Of a DNA stretch of 64,000 nt, positions 36,235-44,446 are shown piece after piece. The notes beneath the pieces were generated by a model. That model searched no databases. It had not been told where the DNA came from and saw only the letters and a list, made by a program, of their open reading frames with translations. A program made the position numbers and the translations under genes. This stretch comes from Deinococcus sp. KNUC1210 (GTDB lineage Bacteria; Deinococcota; Deinococci; Deinococcales; Deinococcaceae): positions 127,675 to 191,674 of the forward strand of contig NZ_CP092191.1 in assembly GCF_022344005.1 (NCBI RefSeq), given 5' to 3'. How positions within the stretch are numbered: position 1 is the first letter of the stretch; every line of letters starts with the position of its first letter.

Positions 36235-37869
36235 TTACTGCACCCACCAACGGGCCACGTTCACATTGACCCCCCGGATGTCCGGCGCGAAGTTGTGCAG
36301 TCGGGTCTGGCTGCCGTACAGCGCCTGTGCCTGCGTCAGCGGAATCCACGGCAGCTGATCGCGCATCAGCAGACCGAACTGGTTGTAGAGCGATTTACGG
36401 GCGGCCTGTGCGACGGTTTCCTGGCCCTTCATCAGCAGGTTGCCACCAGCAGCGTCGGTGTAGCCGGTAAAGTTGTAGCCGTTGGGCGGCTGGCCGTCCG
36501 TTGTGAAGTACGACAGGTACTCGCTCGGGTCGCGCTCGATGCCGAACCCCAGAATAAACAGGTCAAAGTCTGTGGCGTTCACGGCGCGTGGCTTGTTCTG
36601 CCCGTCTTTGGGCAGCAGATACGTGACCAGCGTGGGGAAATCCATGCTCTGCAGATCCACCTGAATGCCGATCTGGCGCAGGTTGGCCTGAATCAGGGCC
36701 GCGCCCCGTTCACGGACCGGGTTTCCGGTGGTGTAGAACAGCCGCAGTTTCAGAGCCTTGCCGTCCTTGCTACGCATGCCGCCACTCATGGTCCAGCCCG
36801 CGTCGTCCAGGGTTTTCTGGGCCAGTGCCGGGTCGTAGGGAATCGGCTTGACGTTGGTGGGGTAGGCCCAGTGTGATTTGGGGAAAAGGGTATCGACCAC
36901 CGTGCCGTAGCCGGACATCAACCCGGTCACGATGGCCTTGCGGTTGATGGCATAGGCCATGGCCGTGCGAACGGCTTTGTCGGCCAGGACGGGGTTTCTC
37001 AGGTTGGTGCCGACATAATCGAAATCCAGCTGATTGACGACCGTCAGCTTGACGTTGGCGTTGTCCTTGACGCTCGCCACGCTCGGCACCGGTACCGGAG
37101 CTGCGTCCACCTCTCCCTTGACGAGCGCGGCCAGCATGGTGTTGGCGTCGCCAAACCGCACGATCAGGCGGTCGAGGCAGGGGCGGCCCGCAAAATACGC
37201 CTTGTTGGCTTCCAGCTCGATGAGTTCACCGCTGCGGTACTGCTTGAACTTGAAAGGACCGCTGCCAACAGGATTGCGGTTGGTGGCGTCTTTCTGCCAG
37301 CTTTCCACCGGAATCTTGCCGTAGATATGCTGCGGCAGAATCATGATGCCCGCCAATGTCGCCAGAATCGGGGCATACACCTTGTCGGTACTCAGGGCGA
37401 TGGTGCGGTCGTCGATCACCTTGATGCCGCTGATCGACGTCGCTTTGCCGTCGTGGTAGGCGTCGGCACCGCTCAGGACCTCGACCTGACTGAACGCGCC
37501 GCCGTTGTACTTGGGACTGGCGATTGCCGTGAGGGTAAAGGCCACGTCCCGGGCAGTCAGCGGCTGACCGTCGTGCCATTTGATGTTGGGGCGCAGCTTG
37601 AAGGTGAGGGTCTTCTTGTCGGCAGAAAATGTCCACGACTGCGCCAGGTCTGCCTGATAGTTCAGGTCGGCGGTGGGTTTGACCAGGGCATTGAAGACCA
37701 GTTCCTCGATATTGGTGTCGTAGGTGGTCGGAAAGATCAGCGGATTGAGATTGCCGGGTTCACTGTTCTGCGCGATGGTCGCCGTGCCGCCCACCTTGGG
37801 GCAGGTGGCCGTCTGCGCGTAGGCACCGGTCATGAGCAGGGCGGCGGACAGGAAAAGCAGTTTACGCAT
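36235..37869 (-). CDS. Peptide-class ABC substrate-binding protein, SBP family 5 (544 aa)
   Basis: Signal peptide MRKLLFLSAALLMTGAYAQ with RBS CGGAGG. The mature protein has SBP_bac_5 features: TIAQNSEPGNLNPLIFPTTY, LAQSWTFSADKKTLTFKLRP, IKWHDGQPLTARDVAFTL and NPVGSGPFKF. It binds peptides or amine-like ligands in the periplasm for the DppB/DppC permease. It sits 45 bases after the M24 peptidase gene, in the same operon. Confidence 0.94.
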   Translation of the reverse strand: MRKLLFLSAALLMTGAYAQTATCPKVGGTATIAQNSEPGNLNPLIFPTTYDTNIEELVFNALVKPTADLNYQADLAQSWTFSADKKTLTFKLRPNIKWHDGQPLTARDVAFTLTAIASPKYNGGAFSQVEVLSGADAYHDGKATSISGIKVIDDRTIALSTDKVYAPILATLAGIMILPQHIYGKIPVESWQKDATNRNPVGSGPFKFKQYRSGELIELEANKAYFAGRPCLDRLIVRFGDANTMLAALVKGEVDAAPVPVPSVASVKDNANVKLTVVNQLDFDYVGTNLRNPVLADKAVRTAMAYAINRKAIVTGLMSGYGTVVDTLFPKSHWAYPTNVKPIPYDPALAQKTLDDAGWTMSGGMRSKDGKALKLRLFYTTGNPVRERGAALIQANLRQIGIQVDLQSMDFPTLVTYLLPKDGQNKPRAVNATDFDLFILGFGIERDPSEYLSYFTTDGQPPNGYNFTGYTDAAGGNLLMKGQETVAQAARKSLYNQFGLLMRDQLPWIPLTQAQALYGSQTRLHNFAPDIRGVNVNVARWWVQ

Positions 37870-37914
37870 GGTGAACCTCCGGGGCCAATCTGGATAGATG
37901 CAGGGGCGTGCGGA

Positions 37915-39081
37915 TCATCGAGCCGTCCATAGCTGCTGCTGACGAGTACTCAGGTACTGCGGGCCGTCTTCCGTCACCAATACGTTTTCCTCCACGATCA
38001 TGCTGGGATCAGGACTCATCAGGATGGTCGGTTCCAGGGTAAAAATCATGCCCGCTTCGACGCTCAGGCCCGGGGCGCGGCGCGTGTTGTCGCCACGCGG
38101 GCCGAGAACCGCGCCGCCGTCGTGGACATGTCGCCCGATCTGGTGGCCGGTCGAGTGCTGAATCTCGGGATAGCCCAGGTTCAGCAGATGCTGACGGGCG
38201 GCGGCGTCCACCTGATAGCCCAGCGCTCCCGGCCTGAGCACGGCATAGGCCGCGTCGATCGCGCCGTAAATCGCCGCGAAGACCTGTCGCTCACGCTGCG
38301 GCGGGGCATCTTCGTCGTCTCTGAGAAGGTAGATGGTGCGGGCAATATCGGAAAAATAGCCCTCCACTCCCAGAGCCGTATCCAAAATCAGCAGGTCGCC
38401 GGGCCGCAGCGCTTCATCGGTGGGTGCGCGGTGAGACATGCCGACTCGGTTGATCAGGACCAGTGGGCCGCCGAAATCGCCCGGATCAGGGGCCGCACCG
38501 AGTTCAGCGGCGAGGGCGTTCATGCGGGCCTGAATCTCCCGTTCGGTCTGTCCAGCCTGCACGGTCGGTAGCAGGCGGTCATAGAAAACCGTGGTGAGGT
38601 CGATGGCGCGTTGCAGGCGGCGCAGCTCTTCGGGTGACTTGATGGCCCGTACCCGGCTGAGTCGCTCCTCACTGCTCACGATCTGAACGTCGGGGAGGGC
38701 TTTTCGCACCACTTTTTCGAGCGACAGGTACTGCCCGTGGGTCAGCCCGTCGCAGCGAACGTCGTGTTCACTGAAGTTGAGCAGCAGGGTATGGGGAGCC
38801 AGTTCCTGGAGCCAGTGCGTGAGCTCGTTCTCGAAGGAGGCGGCGTAGGTGCGGGTCGTCAGAAAGGTCGAGTGCTGCTCGAAATGCCCGGCGTCGATGC
38901 GCGACACCAGCGCCTTGGGACCGTCGTTGTCCAGCATGAAGGCGGCTTTGCCGACCGAATTGGTGCCGAATACCAGCCCGACGTTGGGATCGCTGCCCTC
39001 CTGGGTCAGGAAGAGCCAGAGTTCACCGGAATGGAGTTGCTGCGTGGCCTGTCGTGCCTTTTCTTCGCCCAGTGCTGACAT
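37915..39081 (-). CDS. M24 family metallopeptidase, Xaa-Pro/creatinase fold (388 aa)
   Basis: Start MSALGEEKARQATQQL with RBS AGGAGG; the frame upstream lacks start signals. N-terminal creatinase-like domain (LWLFLTQEGSDPNVGLVFGT), C-terminal pita-bread fold with a full metal set: Asp in LLILDTALG, Asp in YFSDIARTIY, His in STGHQIGRH, Glu in FTLEPTI and Glu in IVEENVLV. So it is a metal-dependent hydrolase, not a metal-free creatinase. It has the same length as the divergent paralogue at 39360 and shares the 20-residue block quoted above exactly. First gene of the left arm. Confidence 0.93.
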   Translation of the reverse strand: MSALGEEKARQATQQLHSGELWLFLTQEGSDPNVGLVFGTNSVGKAAFMLDNDGPKALVSRIDAGHFEQHSTFLTTRTYAASFENELTHWLQELAPHTLLLNFSEHDVRCDGLTHGQYLSLEKVVRKALPDVQIVSSEERLSRVRAIKSPEELRRLQRAIDLTTVFYDRLLPTVQAGQTEREIQARMNALAAELGAAPDPGDFGGPLVLINRVGMSHRAPTDEALRPGDLLILDTALGVEGYFSDIARTIYLLRDDEDAPPQRERQVFAAIYGAIDAAYAVLRPGALGYQVDAAARQHLLNLGYPEIQHSTGHQIGRHVHDGGAVLGPRGDNTRRAPGLSVEAGMIFTLEPTILMSPDPSMIVEENVLVTEDGPQYLSTRQQQLWTAR

Positions 39082-39122
39082 TGCGCCCTCCTGTAGTGAT
39101 TTGGCCCGGAGTGGTTGCACAC

Positions 39123-39171
39123 GTCTTAGCATGCTGGCTGTCAGCAGTCAAGATATTGAACTTTTCAGAGG
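39123..39171 (-). promoter_or_regulatory. Promoter and operator half-site, left arm of M24 regulon
   Basis: On the minus strand TTGACT (39146-39151), 17-base spacer, TAAGAC (39123-39128). Three bases upstream of the -35 box stands GTTCAAT (39155-39161), the same half-site and spacing as in the opposite promoter; the distal half is degenerate. The start codon is about 40 bases downstream. Confidence 0.6.
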
Positions 39172-39244
39172 ACATTCGAGGTTATTCCCGGCTAAAATTT
39201 TGTATTGAGTCCATGAGAGGGGTAGGGAGCGCCGATGTCGCCTG

Positions 39245-39293
39245 ATTGAACTTTGTTCAATAGATTGACCAATTCGACCCTGATCGGTACAAT
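39245..39293 (+). promoter_or_regulatory. Promoter and palindromic operator, right arm of M24 regulon
   Basis: A perfect palindrome ATTGAAC-TTT-GTTCAAT (39245-39261) is followed three bases later by TTGACC (39265-39270), a 17-base spacer and TACAAT (39288-39293). The position directly upstream of -35 fits an activator, or a repressor blocking polymerase. The XRE-cupin regulator of the left arm is the likely ligand-sensing protein. Confidence 0.75.
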
Positions 39294-39359
39294 CGCCGCA
39301 CGAGCGGGCAGCAACGAAGACGGCAGGCCAGCAGTTCCTGATCAACGGGAGGCAACATC

Positions 39360-40526
39360 GTGGAGACACTCGCACAGCAAAAAATTACTCAGGCCCTCAC
39401 CACCCTGGGACCGGACGAACTCTGGCTCTTCCTGACCCAGGAAGGCAGCGACCCCAACGTCGGACTGGTCTTCGGCACCGCGCTGAGCGGGCGGGCCGCC
39501 CTGATGCTGCATCCACAGCGCGGTGCTCTGGGCCTGTGTGCCAATTACGACCGGGGCCATCTGGAGCACCAGGGCCAGTTTGCCGAGCTGCGCGATTACA
39601 CCACCAGCTTCGCCGACGCCTTCTGTGCGTGGCTCTCCGAACTCGCGCCGCAGACCATCTGGCTGAATTTCAGCGAACACGACGCACTCGCCGATGGCCT
39701 GAGCTACGGGCAATACCTGAGCGTCGAGCGCCTGATTCGCCAGACGCTCCCAGATGCAAACCTCAGGAGCAGTCAGGACCTGCTCCGCACCGTGCGGGGC
39801 GTCAAAACGTCCGAAGAACTGCGCCATCTGCAACGCGCCATCGACCTCACCATAGTCATGTATGACCGCCTGCTGCCGACGTTGCAGGTCGGACAGACCG
39901 AACGGGAGATTCAGGCCCGCATGAACGCCCTCGCTGCTGAACTCGGTGCGGTCCCGTATCTCGGCGGTCATGGCGGGCCGCTGGTCTGCATCAACCGGGT
40001 GGGGCTGGCGCACCGTGCGCCAACCGATGAGGCGCTGCAACCCGGCGACCTGCTGATTCTCGACACAGGCCTTGCCGTGGAAGGGTACTACTCCGACATT
40101 GCCCGCACGCTGTACGTCCGGCAGCCGGGCGAGCACGAGGCACCCGCAGAACTTCAAACGGTCTTCCGGGCCATTTACGGCGCGATTGATGCCGCGTTCG
40201 CAGTTCTGAAACCGGGGGTCCGGGGGCTCGACGTGGACGCCGCCGCTCGGACCGCGCTGCGTCAGGCTGGGCAACCCGAACTCAGCCACGCCACCGGGCA
40301 TCAGATCGGGCAGCGTGTTCACGACGGCGGTACCCTGCTTGGCCCCGACTGGGAGCGCTACAACGCAGCGTCGCGGGGAGTGGTGCAGGAAGGTGAGGTG
40401 TACACGCTGGAACCGACGGTGGTGCAGTCGCCGCTGCCGAGCATGATCGTGGAAGAAAACGTCGTGGTGACGTCGAGCGGCGCTCGGTACCTGAGCCGCC
40501 GTCAGGAAGAACTATGGCTGATCTGA
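39360..40526 (+). CDS. M24 family metallopeptidase, paralogue (388 aa)
   Basis: GTG start (codes for METLAQQKITQALTTLG) behind RBS GGGAGG. The domain plan and metal ligands match the divergent paralogue: LDTGLAVEGYYSDIARTLY (two Asp), ATGHQIGQRVHDGG (His), YTLEPTVVQ and VEENVVV (Glu). The block LWLFLTQEGSDPNVGLVFGT is identical in both. Likely acts on an imported prolyl peptide or modified amino acid, in the cytoplasm. It overlaps the next gene by 13 bases. Confidence 0.93.
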   Translation: METLAQQKITQALTTLGPDELWLFLTQEGSDPNVGLVFGTALSGRAALMLHPQRGALGLCANYDRGHLEHQGQFAELRDYTTSFADAFCAWLSELAPQTIWLNFSEHDALADGLSYGQYLSVERLIRQTLPDANLRSSQDLLRTVRGVKTSEELRHLQRAIDLTIVMYDRLLPTLQVGQTEREIQARMNALAAELGAVPYLGGHGGPLVCINRVGLAHRAPTDEALQPGDLLILDTGLAVEGYYSDIARTLYVRQPGEHEAPAELQTVFRAIYGAIDAAFAVLKPGVRGLDVDAAARTALRQAGQPELSHATGHQIGQRVHDGGTLLGPDWERYNAASRGVVQEGEVYTLEPTVVQSPLPSMIVEENVVVTSSGARYLSRRQEELWLI

Positions 40527-41629
40527 GACCGCACCTGAATTCCGACCGTCTGGCGGCCCTGCGCGGCCTGCTGGACCGAGAGCGAGCACCGGGTATCGAA
40601 GCGGTGCTGATCACTGCGCCGTCTCAGCTGCGTGCCCTGTGCGGCGTGCGGGTTTCGGCGGGAGCCCTGGTGCTGACAGCCCACGACAGCGTGCTTCTGC
40701 TCGATCCACGCTACCTGGCCGCCGTGACCGTACCTGGCGGCGTGACCTTGAGGCCCTACGCCAATGCTCGAACGTTTGCTGAAGGTATTCGGGAGGTCCT
40801 CGGGAATGCCAGGCGCATCGGCGTGTATGCACCGGCCCTCAGCCTGGCTGCCATGAACGAGCTGAATCCCAGGGGAGAGCTGGAGTTCGTGCCGATTGAT
40901 GCTGTGCTGGACGACCTGCACAGTCTGCTGAACCAGGCTGAGACCGAGTCGCTCCAGCAGGCCGAGGCCCTCACGCGGCGGGCCATCGCGGCAACGTTCG
41001 CGGCCCTGCGTCCCGGCATCAGCGAACGGCAGCTCGAACGGGTGCTGCTGGACAAGCTTGCTGAGGGCGGTGAAGGGCCAGCCTTTCCGCCCATCGTGGC
41101 CTTCGGAGAGCAGACGGCGCTGCCTCACGCCCACCCTGGCGACACCATCTGGCACCCCGGCGACCTCGTCACAATCGACGCTGGCGCGGTCGTGGACGGC
41201 CTGCACGCCGATCTGACCGATACGCGGCTGGTAGGCGGAACGCAGGAGGACACACAGGCACACGCTCTGCTGAACCTCACCCATCAGGCGCTGGAGGCCG
41301 CTATCCGGGCGACCCGTGCAGGCGTCTCTGCCGGTGAGATCGACGAAGCGGCCCGCGCCGTCTTTCGAGCGGCAGGACTCGACGCGCAGACCCTGCTCGG
41401 TATCGGGCACGCGCTGGGCTATCAGGTGCATCAGGCCCCGATTCTGCGCGCCCACAGTCGGGATGAGGTGCAGGTGGGTCAGGTGCTGGCGCTGGAGCCG
41501 GGTGTGTACCTGCCGGGTTTCGGCGGTGTGCGCCTCGAAGAGATGGTGGTAGTGACCGAGGCGGGCGCGGTGCCGATCGCCGGGTGGCGCTCGCCAGCGA
41601 CGGTCGCAGGGCAGGAGGCGCGGTCATGA
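40514..41629 (+). CDS. M24 family Xaa-Pro dipeptidase-like (371 aa)
   Basis: Third M24 enzyme of the cluster, more distant from the other two and closer to Xaa-Pro dipeptidases. Creatinase N-domain (GIEAVLITAPSQLRALCGV) and a complete metal site: LVTIDAGAVVDG and HADLTDTR (two Asp), GIGHALGYQVHQAP (His), LALEPGVYLP and VRLEEMVVV (two Glu). The start lies within the end of the preceding gene and the stop overlaps the aminotransferase ATG, so translation is coupled. Confidence 0.93.
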   Translation: MADLRPHLNSDRLAALRGLLDRERAPGIEAVLITAPSQLRALCGVRVSAGALVLTAHDSVLLLDPRYLAAVTVPGGVTLRPYANARTFAEGIREVLGNARRIGVYAPALSLAAMNELNPRGELEFVPIDAVLDDLHSLLNQAETESLQQAEALTRRAIAATFAALRPGISERQLERVLLDKLAEGGEGPAFPPIVAFGEQTALPHAHPGDTIWHPGDLVTIDAGAVVDGLHADLTDTRLVGGTQEDTQAHALLNLTHQALEAAIRATRAGVSAGEIDEAARAVFRAAGLDAQTLLGIGHALGYQVHQAPILRAHSRDEVQVGQVLALEPGVYLPGFGGVRLEEMVVVTEAGAVPIAGWRSPATVAGQEARS

Positions 41630-42792
41630 CCCTCAGCCCAGGCGAGTTCCGAGGTCATTTTCCGGGTCTGGACAGCTACGTTCATGCCAATAACTGCTCG
41701 CGCGGCGCACTCAGCGTTGAAGTCGAGGCCGCCATGAGCGAGTATCTGCGGTCCTGGCGTGAAGGTGGCTCACCGTGGGGCGAGTGGATGGGGGTGTGGG
41801 AAGAAGCCCGCGCAGCGCTGGCAGCCCTCATCGGCAGTGATCCGGCGCAGGTAGCCCTGACGGACAGTGCCAGTCACGCGCTTGCGCTGGCCGTGCGTGC
41901 TCAACCGGCCTCGGCGGGCGCGGTGGTGATCGAAGCCCACAACTTTCCCAGCGCCTTCTATCTGGCCGACGCCCTGCGCCGCGACGGCTATCAGGTCCGC
42001 TTCACAGCCGACTTTCCCGGTCAGACACCGCTGGAGCGTACCCGCGCCGCTCTTCCCGGTGCCGCTCTGCTGGTGCTGGCGCAGGTGAGCTTTCAGACGG
42101 GCGAACTGCTGGATGTTCCCGCGTATGTGGCGTGCGCCCGCGAATACGGCTGCGCGGTGGCGCTGGACGGGTATCAGGCGCTGGGCATCGTGCCCACCGA
42201 TGTGGCGGCCCTGGGCGTGGCGTACTACCTCAGCGGCACCCACAAATACCTGCTGGGAAGCGAGGGGTTCGCATTCCTGTATGCCCAGGGCGACAGCGGC
42301 TCGCCACACGCCCCCGGCTGGATGGCCGCCGCCGACCCCATCGGCATGAATCTGGTGGAGCGCGAGTTGAGTCCAGGTGCTCGCCGCTTTGAAACAGGAA
42401 CGCCGAATGTCGTGGGGGCCTATGCCTGTCGCGCTGCCCTCGGATTGCTGAACCAGGTTCCTGCACAGCAGCGGCTGGCACAGGTTCAGGCCTGCGTCTC
42501 GCTCGTGCGGCAGGCCGCTCAGCAGGCTGGTCTCAGGGTGGTCACGCCTGCCGAGCCGTCCCGCTTCGCGGCCATGATCGCGCTGTCTACACCAGATTCC
42601 GGTCGTACAGCCTCTGAGATGCACCGGAGTGGCCTGCTGGTCAGCGCCCGTGGCCCCGTGGTGCGGGTGAGTTTCCATGCCTACAACACCCTCAGCGAAG
42701 CGCAGCGTCTGGCCGACTGGATCAGCGCCCACCCACAGCAGTTTGAAAGCACGTCGGGGCAGCAAGAACCCCTACAGAAGGAGCCGTCATGA
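41626..42792 (+). CDS. Class V aminotransferase, kynureninase/cysteine desulfurase-like (388 aa)
   Basis: PLP enzyme of fold type I. Start MTLSPGEFRGHFPGL at the ATGA overlap with RBS AGGAGG. PLP features: VALDGYQALG (Asp contacting the ring nitrogen) and the Schiff-base Lys in SGTHKYLLGSEG; RRFETGTPNV is a class V hallmark. The N-terminal HANNCSRGAL differs from the YLNN of true desulfurases. The reaction may be transamination, lyase or hydrolytic cleavage of an amino-acid derivative; the context points to catabolism. Confidence 0.9.
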   Translation: MTLSPGEFRGHFPGLDSYVHANNCSRGALSVEVEAAMSEYLRSWREGGSPWGEWMGVWEEARAALAALIGSDPAQVALTDSASHALALAVRAQPASAGAVVIEAHNFPSAFYLADALRRDGYQVRFTADFPGQTPLERTRAALPGAALLVLAQVSFQTGELLDVPAYVACAREYGCAVALDGYQALGIVPTDVAALGVAYYLSGTHKYLLGSEGFAFLYAQGDSGSPHAPGWMAAADPIGMNLVERELSPGARRFETGTPNVVGAYACRAALGLLNQVPAQQRLAQVQACVSLVRQAAQQAGLRVVTPAEPSRFAAMIALSTPDSGRTASEMHRSGLLVSARGPVVRVSFHAYNTLSEAQRLADWISAHPQQFESTSGQQEPLQKEPS

Positions 42793-43898
42793 ACCAACAT
42801 GTCCTGGTGATCGGAGCCGGCATTATCGGAGCCTGCATCGCCCTCGAACTGACCCGCCAACAGTACCGCGTCACCCTGCTGGAAGCCGAGCAGCCTGCCA
42901 GCGGCATCACCCGCTGGTGCCCCGGCGGTGTGCGGCAGCAGTGGGGCAGCGACCTGAATACCGTTCTGGTCCGTGACAGCCTGCCCTTTTTCGAGCAGAT
43001 CTCTGCACTGGACCCCGCGCTGCACTTCGAGCGTTGCGGGTACGTTTTTCTGGGCTACAGCGACGCCGGTGAACAGTACGCCCGGCAACTGGTAGAGCGC
43101 CAGCAGCGTCTGGGAGTGGACGCACAGCTGATCGGTGAGGCGACCATGCGCGAACTGTGCCCGCAGATCGTCACCGACGGCTTGCAGGCGGCCAGCTACG
43201 GACCGGATGACGGCTTCGTCAACGATCCGGTCCGCCTGACCCGCGCCGTGGTGGCCGCTGCTCAGGACGGCGGAGCGCAGCTGGTTCACGGACGTGCCGA
43301 AGCGCTCCTCAGAGACGGTGAACGGATCATCGGCGTTCAGACGGCGTCCGGGTCGATCACCGCTGACGTGACGGTGTTGGCGGCTGGACACGGGGCGCAG
43401 GAGCTTGCCGCGAGTGTCGAGCTTGATCTGCCGCTGCATGCCGAGGAGCGCCGCCTCCACTATCTGGACGGTGCACCGGAAGGCTACTGCCGTCCGTTTC
43501 TGGCCTCGCAGGACAACCGCTGGGCTGGAAAGCAGCTCGGTGACGCTTTCTACATGAGCTACCTGGGCGAGCTGCCCTCCGACGACGAGTCGTTCAAGGC
43601 CCTGACCTTCACGCAGGGGTCGCGGGTGCTGAGCGGGCTGGAGCAGCTTCGCAGCACCCACGTCGTGCACGGCTATTACAGCTCGACGCCCGACTTTCAG
43701 GCCATCGTGGACGTGCCCAGGAGCCACCCGGGGCTGGTGCTGAGCGTCGGTTTCAACGGCAACGGCTTCATGATGGCCCCGGCCAATGCCCGCCTGGTGC
43801 GGTCGCTGGTGGACGGCGAGGCCCCTCTGTACGACGCCGCCGAATACCAGCTTGAGCGCTTCGGACAGCAGATGCACATCGAAACGGCGGTGATCTGA
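42789..43898 (+). CDS. FAD-dependent amino acid/amine oxidoreductase, DAO family (369 aa)
   Basis: N-terminal FAD-binding motif HVLVIGAGIIGACIALEL with the following acidic LLEAEQPASG, then the DAO fold ending in GLVLSVGFNGNGFMMAPA, where the FAD pyrophosphate loop usually lies. Relatives oxidise glycine, sarcosine, D-amino acids or imino acids. The four-base overlap with the aminotransferase and one-base overlap with the DUF3830 gene show a tight operon. Confidence 0.92.
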   Translation: MNQHVLVIGAGIIGACIALELTRQQYRVTLLEAEQPASGITRWCPGGVRQQWGSDLNTVLVRDSLPFFEQISALDPALHFERCGYVFLGYSDAGEQYARQLVERQQRLGVDAQLIGEATMRELCPQIVTDGLQAASYGPDDGFVNDPVRLTRAVVAAAQDGGAQLVHGRAEALLRDGERIIGVQTASGSITADVTVLAAGHGAQELAASVELDLPLHAEERRLHYLDGAPEGYCRPFLASQDNRWAGKQLGDAFYMSYLGELPSDDESFKALTFTQGSRVLSGLEQLRSTHVVHGYYSSTPDFQAIVDVPRSHPGLVLSVGFNGNGFMMAPANARLVRSLVDGEAPLYDAAEYQLERFGQQMHIETAVI

Positions 43899-44352
43899 TG
43901 CTGGTGTTCGAGTTTGCCAGCGGGGAACTGCACGCTCAGCTCGATGCCGAACTCGCTCCGGCCACCTGCGCCGCGCTCACGCAGGAGCTCAGGACGCCGG
44001 TCACGGTGCGGGTCAGGCACGCCATGTTCACCGGCCCGGAGATGTCGATGCAGTTGCCCGCAGCGCAGCACTCGGCGCTGCTGGAGGTGCCGCCGGAAGC
44101 CGCCGTCATCATGCCGACAGAGGGCCAGGTTCTCTTCACCCCGCTGGCCGCTCATGTGTGGCCGGGAAGTCGTGAGCCGATTCTGGATATCGGCATTTTT
44201 TATGGGCCTTATGGCCGCACCTTTTTCCGAGCGGTTGGCTGGCTGGCAACGCCTTCGCACGCATCCTCCCAGAGCATCATCAGCGGATGAAAGAGCTCGG
44301 GCGCTCGCTGATCGAAAACGGAGCTCAGGAAGTCACCCTGCGGATCGTCTGA
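43898..44352 (+). pseudogene. DUF3830 cyclophilin-like protein, frame broken
   Basis: The frame from 43898 encodes a DUF3830-like sequence (FYGPYGRTFFRAVGWL) and then drifts. One base more near 44241-44247 (GG to GGG) continues with NAFARIL and RMKELGRSLIENGAQEVTLR, giving a normal C-terminus and a stop at 44350-44352. DUF3830 has a cyclophilin-like barrel and unknown function; it is repeatedly found with M24 peptidases and amine oxidoreductases (from memory of the family, not checked). Last gene of the right arm. Confidence 0.8.
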
Positions 44353-44446
44353 CCTCCGCTCGCCTCATGGCAGGGTGGAGGCGCTGCTCCAGCACGCGGT
44401 GAGGCATCTGCGCCGAGGTGCCGCTGGGACAGAATTCAGGAGCGAG

